From the NCBI RefSeq assembly GCF_042653925.1, contig NZ_JBHSFQ010000009.1, forward strand, positions 1-64,000: 64,000 bases of DNA, read 5' to 3'. Below are positions 41,152-50,537 of this stretch, piece by piece. The translations under genes were made by a program, and so were the position numbers. The notes under the pieces were generated by a model. The model saw nothing but the letters and a program-made list of their open reading frames with translations, had not been told where the DNA came from and searched no databases. The stretch is from Nocardiopsis_B mangrovi. GTDB taxonomy: Bacteria > Actinomycetota > Actinomycetes > Streptosporangiales > Streptosporangiaceae. The stretch's first letter is position 1, and every line of letters starts with the position of its first letter.

Positions 41152-42687
41152 TCAGGACACCCCGTCGCGCTCGCGGGCGGGCTCCGGGGAGGAGGCGGGG
41201 CGGCCGCGCAGCGCCCGCAGCGCGGACCGGACCGCCGGCCAGGCCAGGAACAGCGCGATGGCGGCGTAGATCGCGATGCTCAGCGGCGAGGTGACCAGGC
41301 CGGCGAGGTCGCCGTTGCTGAGCTGGAGGGCGCGGCGGAGCTGGAGCTCGGCCATCGGCCCCAGGATCACCCCGATGATCAGCGGGATGATCGGCAGGCC
41401 GAACCGGCGGATCGCGAAGCCCAGCAGGCCGAGGATCAGCAGCAGGACCAGGTCCAGCGCCGAGGAGCCGACCGCGTACATGCCGATGCTGGCGAAGAAC
41501 AGGATCCCGGCGTAGAGGTAGGGGCGCGGGATGCGCAGCAGCCGCGCCCACAACGGCGCCAGGGGCAGGTTCAGCGCCAGCAGCATCGTGTTGCCGATGA
41601 ACAGGCTCGCGATCAGCCCCCATACGAGCTCGGGCTCGCGTTCGAACAGCAGCGGACCGGGTTGCAGCCCGTATTGCTGGAAGGCCGAGAGCATCACCGC
41701 CGACACCGCCGTGGTGGGCAGGCCGAGCGTGAGCATCGGCACGAGCACGCCAGCCGCCGAGGAGTTGTTGGTGGCCTCGGGCCCGGCCACGCCCTCGATG
41801 GCCCCGTTGCCGAACTCCGCCCGGTTCTTCGACAGCCGCCGCTCCAGCATGTAGGAGAGGAAGGTGGGCAGCTCCGACCCGCCGGCCGGCAGCGCGCCGA
41901 ACGGGAACCCGATGAAGCTGCCGCGCAGCCACGGCTTCCACGACCGCCGCCAGTCCTCCCTGCCCATCCAGACCCGCCCGATCGGCACCACCTCGGGCGG
42001 CGTGCGGCGCAGGCGCGAGGCCACCCACAGCGCCTCGCCGACCGCGAAGATGCCGACGGCGACGACGACCACGTCGATCCCGTCGGCCAGTTGCGGGATG
42101 CCGAACGCGAGCCGCGACTGCCCTGTGGTGGGGTCCATGCCGATCAGGCCGATGGTCAGGCCGATGCCGAGCGAGGCGAACCCCCGCACGCGCGATGCCC
42201 CCATGACCGAGCAGGCGGCGACGAAGGCGAGCAGCATCACCGCGAAGTAGTCGTCGGCACCGAAGGTCAGGGCCAGGCCCACCATCACGGGCGCGAAGAA
42301 CACCAGCATCAGCGTGCCGATGGTCCCCGCGATGAACGAGCCGATGGCGGCCGTGGCCAGGGCCTGCGCGGCGCGGCCGCGCTTGGCCATGCGGTTGCCC
42401 TCGACCGCGGTGATCACCGACGCCGCCTCTCCCGGCGTGTTGATCAGGATCGATGTCGTCGAGCCGCCGTACATGCCGCCGTAGTAGATGCCGGCGAACA
42501 TGATGAAGGCGCCGATCGGTTCGAGCTCGAAGGTGAGCGGCAGCAGCAGCGCCACCGCCATCGCCGGGCCGATGCCGGGGAGCACGCCGATTGCGGTGCC
42601 CAGCGCCACCCCGATCAGGGCGTAGAGCAGGTTGACCGGGGTGAGCGCGGTGCCGAACCCCTCGATGAGGCTGGTGACGGTGTCCAT
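41152..42687 (-). CDS. tctA: Tripartite tricarboxylate transporter large permease TctA
   Basis: The 511-residue membrane protein shows the TctA signature GIGPAMAVALLLPLTFELEP, FAGIYYGGMYGGSTTSILIN, TPGEAASVITAVEGNRMAKRG, and about 10-12 hydrophobic segments. It forms the channel for a carboxylate such as citrate or tricarballylate with TctB and periplasmic-type TctC. The stop is close to the Lrp gene in a convergent pair. Confidence 0.96.
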   Translation of the reverse strand: MDTVTSLIEGFGTALTPVNLLYALIGVALGTAIGVLPGIGPAMAVALLLPLTFELEPIGAFIMFAGIYYGGMYGGSTTSILINTPGEAASVITAVEGNRMAKRGRAAQALATAAIGSFIAGTIGTLMLVFFAPVMVGLALTFGADDYFAVMLLAFVAACSVMGASRVRGFASLGIGLTIGLIGMDPTTGQSRLAFGIPQLADGIDVVVVAVGIFAVGEALWVASRLRRTPPEVVPIGRVWMGREDWRRSWKPWLRGSFIGFPFGALPAGGSELPTFLSYMLERRLSKNRAEFGNGAIEGVAGPEATNNSSAAGVLVPMLTLGLPTTAVSAVMLSAFQQYGLQPGPLLFEREPELVWGLIASLFIGNTMLLALNLPLAPLWARLLRIPRPYLYAGILFFASIGMYAVGSSALDLVLLLILGLLGFAIRRFGLPIIPLIIGVILGPMAELQLRRALQLSNGDLAGLVTSPLSIAIYAAIALFLAWPAVRSALRALRGRPASSPEPARERDGVS

Positions 42688-42690
42688 CGC

Positions 42691-43227
42691 CTAGAGCACC
42701 CCCGTGAACGGGCCGGCCGGCAGCCACACGCCCAGCGCGCTGAAGAGGAAATGGCTGCCCAGCGACATCGCCACGGCGATGAGGGGGTCGCGGACCCAGT
42801 GCCGGCTGCCCAGCGCGAACGCCGACCCCCAGAACAGGACGGCGCCGGAGATGATCCAGCCGGCCGTGTCGATCAGCGCGGCGTTGGCCAGGAACGCCGC
42901 GATCAGCAGCACGACCGTGCGCCAATCGGTGCGGGCCGACGGGTCGACGTCCTCGCCGGTGTCGGCGCTCCCGCGGCCGCCGCGCAGGACGTCCACGGTG
43001 AGCAGCGTTGCGACGGCCAGGAGCAGTATCCCCACGCCCACGGGCACCGCGGCCGGGCCCACCGGCCCGCGCTGGGCGGGCCCGGCGTCGAGGCCGGCGG
43101 CGTCGACGAGGACCAGCGCCGCCAGCACGTACAGGAAGACGCACACGCCCAGTTCGGCCTTGCCCCGATGCCAGGGGGCGGCGGGCCCGGCCGCCGCGGG
43201 GGCGCCGGGCGCGGTCCGCGCGCTCAC
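42691..43227 (-). CDS. tctB: Tripartite tricarboxylate transporter small permease TctB
   Basis: The 178-residue protein has about four membrane segments (LGVCVFLYVLAALVLVDAAG, VPVGVGILLLAVATLLTVDVL, TVVLLIAAFLANAALIDTAG and a C-terminal pair) separated by an acidic loop, as in TctB. Start GTG at 43227 overlaps the tctC stop, and its stop is 3 bases before tctA. Confidence 0.9.
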   Translation of the reverse strand: MSARTAPGAPAAAGPAAPWHRGKAELGVCVFLYVLAALVLVDAAGLDAGPAQRGPVGPAAVPVGVGILLLAVATLLTVDVLRGGRGSADTGEDVDPSARTDWRTVVLLIAAFLANAALIDTAGWIISGAVLFWGSAFALGSRHWVRDPLIAVAMSLGSHFLFSALGVWLPAGPFTGVL

Positions 43228-44216
43228 TCCAGGCCCAGTTCGGTCAGCACCCCGTCGACCCGGTCGGTCTCCTCGGCGAGGAACGCGCCGAAGTCGTCGC
43301 CGGTGAGGTAGGCGTCGGTCCAGCCGTTGGTCGCCAGGACCTCCTGCCACTCATCGCTCGCCTGCAGCTCGTCGACGAGGTCGCGCAGTGCCTGGTCGTC
43401 CTCGTCGCTCAGGCCGGGCGGCGCGACCAGTCCCCGCCAGTTGGTGAAGTCGACCTCCAGCCCCTCCTCTTGGAGGGTGGGGGCGTCCAGCCCCTCCACC
43501 GGGTCGGCGCTCGTGACGGCGAGGACGCGCAGGTCGCCGGATTCGATCTGGTCGGCGTACTCGGCGGCGCCGGACACCCCGAAGTCGATCTGCCCGCCCA
43601 GGACGGCCGCCAGCAGTTCGCCGCCGCCGTCGTAGGCGACGTAGTTGACGTCGGCGGGGGTGATCCCGGCGGCCTCGGCGGTGAGCATCGGCGCGAGGTG
43701 GTCGGGGCCGCCCGGCGAGGAACCGCCGCCGACGGTGACGCCGCCGGGGTCGTCCCGCCACGCCGCGAGGAGGTCGGCGAAGTCCTCGTACTCGGAGTCG
43801 GCGCCGACCACGATGACGTCGGGCTCCTCGGTGAGCCGCGCGATGGGGGTGGTGTCGCCGAGGGTCGCGTCGGTGTCGTTGGTGAAGGAGGCGCCGACCA
43901 CGCCCAGCCCCATGCTCATCATCAGCTCGCCGTTGCCCTCCTCGCTGACGAGCCGGGCCAGCCCGACCGTTCCGCCGGCGCCGGGGAGGTTGAACACCTC
44001 CACGTTGCGGGCGGCGCCGGCGTCCTCCATGGCCGTCGCCGCGGTGCGCGCGGTGACGTCGTAGCCGCCGCCGGGCGCGTTGGGGACCATGATGCGCAGG
44101 CCGGAGAAGGGGGCGTCGGCGCCGCCGGACGGGGCGCCGCCGCACGCGGTGAGCGAGGCCAGGGCCAGCGCTGAGACGAGCGCGGGGAGTGCGGTCGGGA
44201 AGAACCTCTTCGCCAT
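43224..44216 (-). CDS. tctC: Tripartite tricarboxylate transporter substrate-binding lipoprotein TctC
   Basis: The 330-residue precursor has a lipoprotein signal (ALVSALALASLTACGG; lipobox Cys near residue 25) and a TctC/Bug binding domain with IMVPNAPGGGYDVTART, NLPGAGGTVGLARLV and VTVGGGSSPGGPDHLA. It would capture a carboxylate outside the membrane and deliver it to TctAB. It is the first gene of the leftward tctCBA operon. Confidence 0.95.
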   Translation of the reverse strand: MAKRFFPTALPALVSALALASLTACGGAPSGGADAPFSGLRIMVPNAPGGGYDVTARTAATAMEDAGAARNVEVFNLPGAGGTVGLARLVSEEGNGELMMSMGLGVVGASFTNDTDATLGDTTPIARLTEEPDVIVVGADSEYEDFADLLAAWRDDPGGVTVGGGSSPGGPDHLAPMLTAEAAGITPADVNYVAYDGGGELLAAVLGGQIDFGVSGAAEYADQIESGDLRVLAVTSADPVEGLDAPTLQEEGLEVDFTNWRGLVAPPGLSDEDDQALRDLVDELQASDEWQEVLATNGWTDAYLTGDDFGAFLAEETDRVDGVLTELGLE

Positions 44217-44544
44217 GGTGATCGTCCTGACTGTGCTCCGTGCCGGAGGCACGGGATCCGGCGGGCCGACGCGCCCCCTCCCCGTTGGGGAGGGAGGTGG
44301 GAGGGGGCTCCCCGGGGCGGAAGGGATGAGTCCGTTGCCCGGGCGGCGGCCCACCGGACGAGGTGGGATACGGAGCCGATACTGAAGATCACTGTGGCCC
44401 ATGTCACTATTGCGAAGTTAAAAATGATTTCGGTCGTTGTGTACATAACGACATGGTTGACAATCGCGGGAGAGCACTCGCCACGGACGCGGCGGTGTGT
44501 GATCGTTCGTGGCATACCCCCGCGCACGGACCGGGTGAGGTGTC
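44217..44544. other. 328-bp divergent control region of tctCBA and its two-component system
   Basis: It lies between tctC (leftward) and the sensor kinase (rightward). The part from about 44395 to 44465 is AT-rich and holds a near-perfect 20-base palindrome (separate entry). The remainder is GC-rich without a gene. Confidence 0.55.
44433..44452. promoter_or_regulatory. 20-nt near-perfect palindrome, probable CitB/DcuR-type operator
   Basis: GTCGTTGTGTACATAACGAC is palindromic at 9 of 10 base pairs with TGTACA at its core. It is the strongest palindrome in the tctC/kinase intergenic region, and the response regulator encoded next door is the natural candidate to bind it. Confidence 0.6.
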
Positions 44545-46179
44545 ATGGCAGGTCAGCGGCGGCGATGGTCGCTCGCAGGGCAGTTCCTGGTGTTCCAGCT
44601 CGGCATCATGGTCTGCGTCCTGGCCGCGGTGGCGGCCATCCCGGTCGCCCAGAGCCACGGCCGGTTCGAGGAGGTCGAGGGCCGCCGGTTCCAGGCCATC
44701 GCCGAGCAGGTCGGCGCGCTGCCCGCTGTCCGCCTCGGGCTCGCCCAGATGCTCGCCTCGCCCCTGGCCGGCACCGTGCAGACCACCCGCGATATCACGG
44801 GCCTCACCGACATCGCCATCGCCGACGAGAACGGCGTCGTCCTGGCCTCGGACGACTCCGCCGACATCGGCCGACGCCTCGACATCGGCGAGAGCACCGC
44901 GCTCACCGGCCGGTCCTGGATCGGCGCCGCACCGCCGCACCCGTCGGAGCCCGACGCCGAACCCGTGCTGGTCGCGCACGCGCCGGTCTTCGACGACAGC
45001 GGGCGCCTGGTCGGCCTGGTCACCGTGGGCGACGGGCGCCCCGGCTGGTGGGAGCCGGTCGACAGCGCGGCGCCGTACCTGCTGATCTACCTCGGCGCCG
45101 CCGGCGGGCTGGGCGTGCTCGGGTCACTGCTCCTGGCCTCCCGGATCAAGCGCCAGACGCTGGGCATGGAGCCGCGCCAGATCGCGGCGACGGTCGAGCA
45201 GCGCGAGGCCATGCTCCACGGTGTCAAGGAGGGCGTGCTCGGCCTCGACCTCGACGACCGCGTCACCCTGGCCAACGACCAGGCCGTCGGCCTGCTCGGG
45301 CTGCCGCCGGACTGCGTCGGACGCCCGCTCGCCGGCCTCGGCCTGGACGCCGAGCTCTACGGCGTCCTCGCGGGCGGCGGCGAGGGCGCGGAGCAGGTCG
45401 TCCTGCTCGCCGACCGCGTCCTCACGCTCAACCGGATGCCCATGACCTCGCGAGGCGAGCGGATCGGCTCGGTCACCACCCTGCGCGACCGCACCGAACT
45501 GGTGGAGCTGCGGCGCGAACTCGACGTCACGCGCCACACCACGGACGCGCTCCGCGCCCAGGCGCACGAGTTCTCCAACCGCCTGCACACGATCGCCGGA
45601 CTCGTCGTCCTGGGACACTACGATGAGGTCGAGCAGTTCGTCACCCGCACGGCGCGCGCACACGAGCGGCTGACGACCGACATCACCGAGCACGTGCGCG
45701 ACCCGTCGCTCGCCGCGCTGCTGATCGCCAAGGCGGCGATGGCGTCGGAACGCGGAGTGCTGCTGGAGATCGCGCCCACCAGCGACCTCCCCGAGGTCGA
45801 CCCCGACCTCTCCGCCGACCTCGTCACCGTGACCGGCAACCTCATCGACAACGCGTTCGACGCACTGCGCCCCGAGGGCGGCGGCACCGTCCGCGTCGAG
45901 GTGAGCCGCGACGGCGGCGGCGCACGGGTCACCGTGGGCGACACCGGCCCCGGCATCGCCGACGGTCTCGGCGACGCCATCTTCCGCCAAGGGGTCACCA
46001 CCAAGGAGGCGGCCGACGGCGACCCGCGCGGCCTCGGACTGGCGATCATCCGGCTGATCTGCCGGCGGCGCGGCGGGTCGGTGTCGGTCCGCAGCGACGG
46101 CGGGGCGCTGTTCACCGCCCGGCTGCCGGCGACGGCCGCGGGGGCCGCAGCGGGTTCCGCGGGCGCGAGGGAGGGATGA
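44545..46179 (+). CDS. CitA/DcuS-type sensor histidine kinase
   Basis: The 544-residue kinase has a first helix (FLVFQLGIMVCVLAAVAAIPV), an extracytoplasmic PAS-like sensor domain (TDIAIADENGVVLASDDSADIGR), a second helix (LLIYLGAAGGLGVLGSLLLA), a cytoplasmic PAS domain, the family H-box RAQAHEFSNRLHTIAGL, and an ATPase domain (NLIDNAFDAL, DTGPGIADG, GLGLAIIR). CitA-type kinases sense C4 or tricarboxylates; the adjacent Tct transporter supports that here. Confidence 0.93.
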   Translation: MAGQRRRWSLAGQFLVFQLGIMVCVLAAVAAIPVAQSHGRFEEVEGRRFQAIAEQVGALPAVRLGLAQMLASPLAGTVQTTRDITGLTDIAIADENGVVLASDDSADIGRRLDIGESTALTGRSWIGAAPPHPSEPDAEPVLVAHAPVFDDSGRLVGLVTVGDGRPGWWEPVDSAAPYLLIYLGAAGGLGVLGSLLLASRIKRQTLGMEPRQIAATVEQREAMLHGVKEGVLGLDLDDRVTLANDQAVGLLGLPPDCVGRPLAGLGLDAELYGVLAGGGEGAEQVVLLADRVLTLNRMPMTSRGERIGSVTTLRDRTELVELRRELDVTRHTTDALRAQAHEFSNRLHTIAGLVVLGHYDEVEQFVTRTARAHERLTTDITEHVRDPSLAALLIAKAAMASERGVLLEIAPTSDLPEVDPDLSADLVTVTGNLIDNAFDALRPEGGGTVRVEVSRDGGGARVTVGDTGPGIADGLGDAIFRQGVTTKEAADGDPRGLGLAIIRLICRRRGGSVSVRSDGGALFTARLPATAAGAAAGSAGAREG

Positions 46180-46185
46180 CGGGCG

Positions 46186-46944
46186 ATGGGCGACATCCGG
46201 GTGCTGGTCGTCGACGACGACTTCATGGTGGCCAGGGTCAACCGCGAACTGGTCGAGCGGTTCGCGGACTTCACCGTGGTCGGCGAGGCGCACAACGGCG
46301 CGAGCGCCGTGCGCATGGCCGAGGAGCTGCGGCCCGAGCTGGTGCTGCTCGACATCTACCTGCCCGACATCAGCGGGCTGGAGGTGCTGCGGCGGCTGCG
46401 CGCGCTGCCCGGGCCGCCGGTGGACGCCATCGTGGTCAGCGCGGCCCGCGACGTCGGAACGATCCGCACCGCGATGCGCGGCGGGATCGTCGACTACCTG
46501 ATCAAGCCGTTCACCCATGAGGCGCTGTGGGAGCGGCTGGACCGCTACCGCCGGCTCGACCGGCGGCTGTCCGCGACTCCCGAGATCGGGCAGGCGGAGC
46601 TCGACCGCGTGTTCACCGGCGCGCCGGGCGGGTACACGCCCGCGCCGGCCATGCCCAAGGGGCTGACGGCCGGCACCCGCGACATCGTGCGGCGCGCGCT
46701 GCGCGACGCGCGCGGCGAGCTGTCCGCCGCCGAGTGCGGCCGGCTGGTGGGGCTGTCGCGGGTGAGCGCGCGCCGCTATCTGGAGCACCTCGTGGACGCC
46801 GGGGAGGCCGAGGTGCGGTCGCGCTACGGCGTGGCCGGCCGGCCGGAGCGGCGCTACCGGTGGGCCGGCCCGGTGCAGGCGGGGGCGCCGGTGCAGGCGC
46901 GCCCAGTGTCCGCCGACCGTTCCCGGCAGGTGCCCCGGGGCTGA
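46186..46944 (+). CDS. CitB/DcuR-type response regulator
   Basis: The 252-residue protein has a receiver domain (acidic VVDDD, Asp56 in LVLLDIYLPDISG, Lys in YLIKPFTHEAL) and a CitB-type HTH output (LSAAECGRLVGLSRVSARRYLEHLV, about residues 180-215). It starts 6 bases after the kinase stop. It probably activates tctCBA in response to its substrate. Confidence 0.93.
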   Translation: MGDIRVLVVDDDFMVARVNRELVERFADFTVVGEAHNGASAVRMAEELRPELVLLDIYLPDISGLEVLRRLRALPGPPVDAIVVSAARDVGTIRTAMRGGIVDYLIKPFTHEALWERLDRYRRLDRRLSATPEIGQAELDRVFTGAPGGYTPAPAMPKGLTAGTRDIVRRALRDARGELSAAECGRLVGLSRVSARRYLEHLVDAGEAEVRSRYGVAGRPERRYRWAGPVQAGAPVQARPVSADRSRQVPRG

Positions 46945-47018
46945 CCCGCAGGGCGTCCGTGCCGGTCATCGCGCCGCGGGCGGCCCCTGCCGTGTGCGGC
47001 GGGCGGCCCGGACGGGCC

Positions 47019-47825
47019 TCAGGGCTTGCGGCCGACCGCCGCGACGATGAGCTCGCTCCCGGGCGGCAGGTCCTCCCTGACCCCGCCGGGGTGCCAGCCG
47101 GCCGCGGGCACCAGTCCCGGCGGCAGGATCTCGAAACCGTCGAGGAAGCGCAGGATCTCGTCGCGGGACCGGTCGCTGACCGGCGAGGACGAGCTCGCGT
47201 AGACGTCGCGCGAGCCCTTGGTCGCCTCCGGGCGGCCGGGGTCGGACAGGCCGTGGGAGAAGATCAGCCGGCTGCCCGGTGCCATGGCGTCGCGGAGCTG
47301 CGCCACGAGCCCGTGCGGGTCCTCGGAATCGGGCACGAAGTGCAGGATGGCGGCGAGCAGCACGGCCACCGGCTCGTCGAGGTCGATGAGCGAGCGCACC
47401 ACCGGGTGATCCAGGATCTCCCGGGGCCGGCGCAGGTCGGCCTCGATGATGCGGACGGAGGGCGCGGTGGCGAGCAGCGCTTCGCCGTGGGAGACCACCA
47501 CGGGGTCGTAGTCGACGTAGACCACGCGGGAACCGGGCGACGCCTCCAGCGCGACCTCGTGCACGTTGTCGCGCGTGGGCAGGCCGGTGCCGAGGTCGAT
47601 GAACTGCCGGATGCCGGAACCGGCGGCGTCGCGCACCGCCCGGCCGAGGAAGTCGCGGTTGCCGCGCACCGTGGCGGGCAGCTCGGGGACCATCGAGACG
47701 ATCTTGCGCGCCGCCGCGCGGTCGACGGCGAAGTTGTCCTTGCCGCCGAGGTAGTAGTCGTACATGCGCGCGACGTTGGGAACGGAGGTGTCGACGCCCT
47801 CCGGTGCGGGGCCCTGGCCGTCCAC
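47019..47825 (-). CDS. SAM-dependent methyltransferase (DUF574/Methyltransf_19)
   Basis: The 268-residue protein matches the actinobacterial DUF574 group: PNVARMYDYYLGGKDNFAVDRAAA near the start, FIDLGTGLPTRDNVHEVA as SAM-binding motif I, VVYVDYDPVVVSHGEALL as motif II and IIEADLRRPREIL. The start GTG at 47825 has AAGGAG upstream. These proteins are very numerous in actinomycetes and their substrates are unknown. The convergent neighbour is the CitB-type regulator. Confidence 0.9.
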   Translation of the reverse strand: MDGQGPAPEGVDTSVPNVARMYDYYLGGKDNFAVDRAAARKIVSMVPELPATVRGNRDFLGRAVRDAAGSGIRQFIDLGTGLPTRDNVHEVALEASPGSRVVYVDYDPVVVSHGEALLATAPSVRIIEADLRRPREILDHPVVRSLIDLDEPVAVLLAAILHFVPDSEDPHGLVAQLRDAMAPGSRLIFSHGLSDPGRPEATKGSRDVYASSSSPVSDRSRDEILRFLDGFEILPPGLVPAAGWHPGGVREDLPPGSELIVAAVGRKP

Positions 47826-47964
47826 GGTGCCGTCTCCTTCTGCGATCCGGTGCGCCGCACGGGGGTCGGTGCCGCTGCCGGAGCACATGGAATCAGCTTC
47901 CGGGCACTCTCCGCAATTCGGACATGGAGTCGTTCCCCGGCCGCGGCGGGCGCGCCCGCCCGGC

Positions 47965-50013
47965 TCACCAGCCGGTGGCGGCACGCACCTGGGCGTTGAG
48001 CAGGGGGGCCAGAGTTCGGGAGTACGTGGCGGTGAGGTGGTTGTCGTCCGACATCACCAGCACGTTGCCGACCACGACCGGACAGCGGCCGCCCGGGCAC
48101 AGGTAGCCGGTCATGTCGATGAAGTCCACATTGCCGGGCGCGCCCTCCAGCGACCGCACCGGCGACTCCGCCGCCATGGAGTAGGACGACCGCTCCACGC
48201 ATCCGGCGGCACCGTGGCGGTCCACGCATTCGGGGGCATCGAAACTCAGCCGCGGGGTGTCCCGTATCGCCACGACGTCGATCCCCATGTCCGCGAGCTC
48301 GCGCCAGCGTCCCACCGAGCCCTCCGGCACCTCTTCCGGCGCGTCGGCCCCGGTCGTGGTGGAGGTGGTGAAGACCGCGTCGGGGCGCAGCTCGGCGAGT
48401 TCCGCCATGGCGTTGTCGTTCCACACACCGCAGTCGGTGTAGGCGGTGCCGCCCAGGTACTGCACACCCGAGCCGAACCGGCAGCTGTTCTTGGTCATGA
48501 CGAAGAGCCGCCACCCGTTGGCCTCGGCGATGGCCTCCATCGCCGGGAACCACTGGCCGACATGGGAGTTGCCCACCAGCGCGATGCTGTGCTCGGCTGA
48601 GGCGGGACCGTAGGCGCAGACGGTGACGTCGCTGCCCTCGATCTCGCTGTTGCACCCGTTCACGTGGGTCAGCCACATGTCCCGGGGGTCGGACAGGTCG
48701 GGGTAGACGGGCAGGTCCGGCAGGGTCTCGGTCACCCGGGGGTCGGCGACCGCCCCGGCCCCCGGGTACAGGCCCCGGTCGTCGGCCACCCGGTCGCCGG
48801 CCGCACGCTGCCGGTCGAGGTCGCTCAGCCAGCATCCCGCGAGGACCAGGGCCGGGGTCAGGAAGACCGCGCCGACCGCGAGCGCGGTCCCGGGGGAGGG
48901 CCGTGCGGGGGCCAGCCGCAGCGCGCCGCCGTCGGCCAGGCGCGCGGTCGCCCACGCCAGGGCGGCCGCCGCACCGAGGACCACCAGCCCGCCGAGGGGG
49001 CCCGCCGTGGCCTGCTCGGTCATCTCCAGGTGGAAGACCAGCAGCGGCCAGTGCCACAGGTACAGCGGGTAGGCGAGGTCGCCCACCCGGCCCAGCGGGG
49101 ACCAGGAGAGCAGGCGGTCGGCACCCCAGGGGAGGCCGGTGGTCCCCGCGAGGATCACCAGCACGGCGGCGCCGGTCGGCCACAGCGCCGCGTACCCGGG
49201 GAACGCCGCGGAACCGCCGACCAGCACCCCGCAGCCGGCGAGCGCCACCAGGCCCGCCCAGCCCAGCACCGCGCGCACGCCGGCCGGCAGGAACGGGCGG
49301 CGCGGCAGCAGCGCGACGAGCCCGCCCAGGGCGGGCTCCCACATCCGGGCGCCGCTGTCGAAGTACGCCCACTCCGGGTCGGACGCCGTCACGGACACCG
49401 AGTACCACAGCGACCCGGCGAACACCGCGGCCAGGGCGGCGGCCAAGACGGGGCGCAGGGGGAGCCCGGTGCGCCGCGCCGCCAGCGCGGCCGCGCCCAC
49501 CAGCAGCGGCCACACCAGGTAGAACTGGCCCTGCACCGCCAGCGACCAGAAGTGCTGGACGGCGCTCGCGCCCTCCCGCGCCAGGTAGTCCACGGAGTGC
49601 GCGGCCAGCCGCCAGTTCTGGTAGTAGAGCGCCGAGGCCACCACCTCGGCGATCGTGCCGCGCCATTCCGGCCGCGGCAGGACCAGCCACGAGCCCGCCA
49701 GCACCGCCGCCAGCACCGCGCCGGCGGCGGGGGACAGCCGCCGGATCATCCGCGTCACGAACGCGACCGGGCGGACCCGCCCGTCGCGCTCCACCCCCCG
49801 GAGCAGGGATCCGGTGATCAGGAAGCCGGTGAGGAGCAGGAAGACGTCGACGCCGCCCGAGACCCGGCCGAACCAGATGTGGTACGCGGCAACGAGCAGC
49901 ACGGCGACGGCCCGCAACCCCTGGATTTCGGGCCTGTGGTGGGGGGACGGGGCGGGCGGGGCGGCGTCCGCCGATGGAGCGGGACCGCCGGTGTTCTGGG
50001 GAAGGACCGACAA
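47965..50013 (-). CDS. Acyltransferase-3 membrane protein fused to an SGNH domain
   Basis: The 682-residue protein has the OafA/OatA-type acyltransferase core: EIQGLRAVAVLLVAAYHIWFG, SGGVDVFLLLTGFLITGSL, about ten membrane segments to residue 400, then an extracellular SGNH domain with LVGNSHVGQWFP near 488 (GNSH replaces the usual GDSx) and DDNHLTATYS near 660. It would O-acylate a surface sugar, for example peptidoglycan or a polysaccharide. The start is an unusual TTG at 50013 with a weak ribosome site, so the true start may differ. Confidence 0.9.
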   Translation of the reverse strand: MSVLPQNTGGPAPSADAAPPAPSPHHRPEIQGLRAVAVLLVAAYHIWFGRVSGGVDVFLLLTGFLITGSLLRGVERDGRVRPVAFVTRMIRRLSPAAGAVLAAVLAGSWLVLPRPEWRGTIAEVVASALYYQNWRLAAHSVDYLAREGASAVQHFWSLAVQGQFYLVWPLLVGAAALAARRTGLPLRPVLAAALAAVFAGSLWYSVSVTASDPEWAYFDSGARMWEPALGGLVALLPRRPFLPAGVRAVLGWAGLVALAGCGVLVGGSAAFPGYAALWPTGAAVLVILAGTTGLPWGADRLLSWSPLGRVGDLAYPLYLWHWPLLVFHLEMTEQATAGPLGGLVVLGAAAALAWATARLADGGALRLAPARPSPGTALAVGAVFLTPALVLAGCWLSDLDRQRAAGDRVADDRGLYPGAGAVADPRVTETLPDLPVYPDLSDPRDMWLTHVNGCNSEIEGSDVTVCAYGPASAEHSIALVGNSHVGQWFPAMEAIAEANGWRLFVMTKNSCRFGSGVQYLGGTAYTDCGVWNDNAMAELAELRPDAVFTTSTTTGADAPEEVPEGSVGRWRELADMGIDVVAIRDTPRLSFDAPECVDRHGAAGCVERSSYSMAAESPVRSLEGAPGNVDFIDMTGYLCPGGRCPVVVGNVLVMSDDNHLTATYSRTLAPLLNAQVRAATGW

Positions 50014-50537
50014 CGCTGCGCCTGGAAGGGTGGGGGGCGGGACCGACCGAAGAGCGGGGACGGGGCCAACGGTCGTCTCGCAGAGTACGACACCACGCCC
50101 CCGGGCGCCCCCACCGCAGGAGAGCGAGCGGCCACCGGGCCCACCACGACCCGGTGACGTGCACCATCACCCCACAGGGCCGTGCGCCCCAGTCGGCGAC
50201 GTGTAGTTCCCTTGGATTCGGCGGCCCGATTCAGCGGAGGAAATGAGACCGAAAATCCTCCGGGAGCGGCGTGCCGCACGGAGTGCGGCACCGGCGGGCG
50301 CCGGCACCCGACCGGTCACGGTCGCAGAGACGCGGCCGGACGCGGTGCGGCCGTCGTCCGTGCTTCCGGAGGCGCCGCTCGATCCGAAGCCCGGTTTCGC
50401 GGTCAACGGGGACGAGTGGAGAGCGTCGCGAAGGCGGCAGCGCCGGTGGACGCCGGTACCCGATCGGGTACGGCCGCACGGCACGCGGCCGGCTCGGTCG
50501 GTGCCGCCGGCCGTTCCCTCGGCGCGGCGTGGGCGGG
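50014..50537. other. 524-bp intergenic region
   Basis: Both flanking genes read leftward. It contains a 9-bp hairpin at 50271-50291. A GGAGGAA sequence precedes an ATG at 50243, but the encoded frame is Arg/Pro-rich without any recognisable pattern, so no gene is called. Confidence 0.4.
50271..50291. terminator. 9-bp hairpin
   Basis: GTGCCGCAC and GTGCGGCAC enclose a GGA loop, about 250 bases past the GNAT gene stop in the leftward direction. Its role as a terminator is tentative. Confidence 0.35.
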
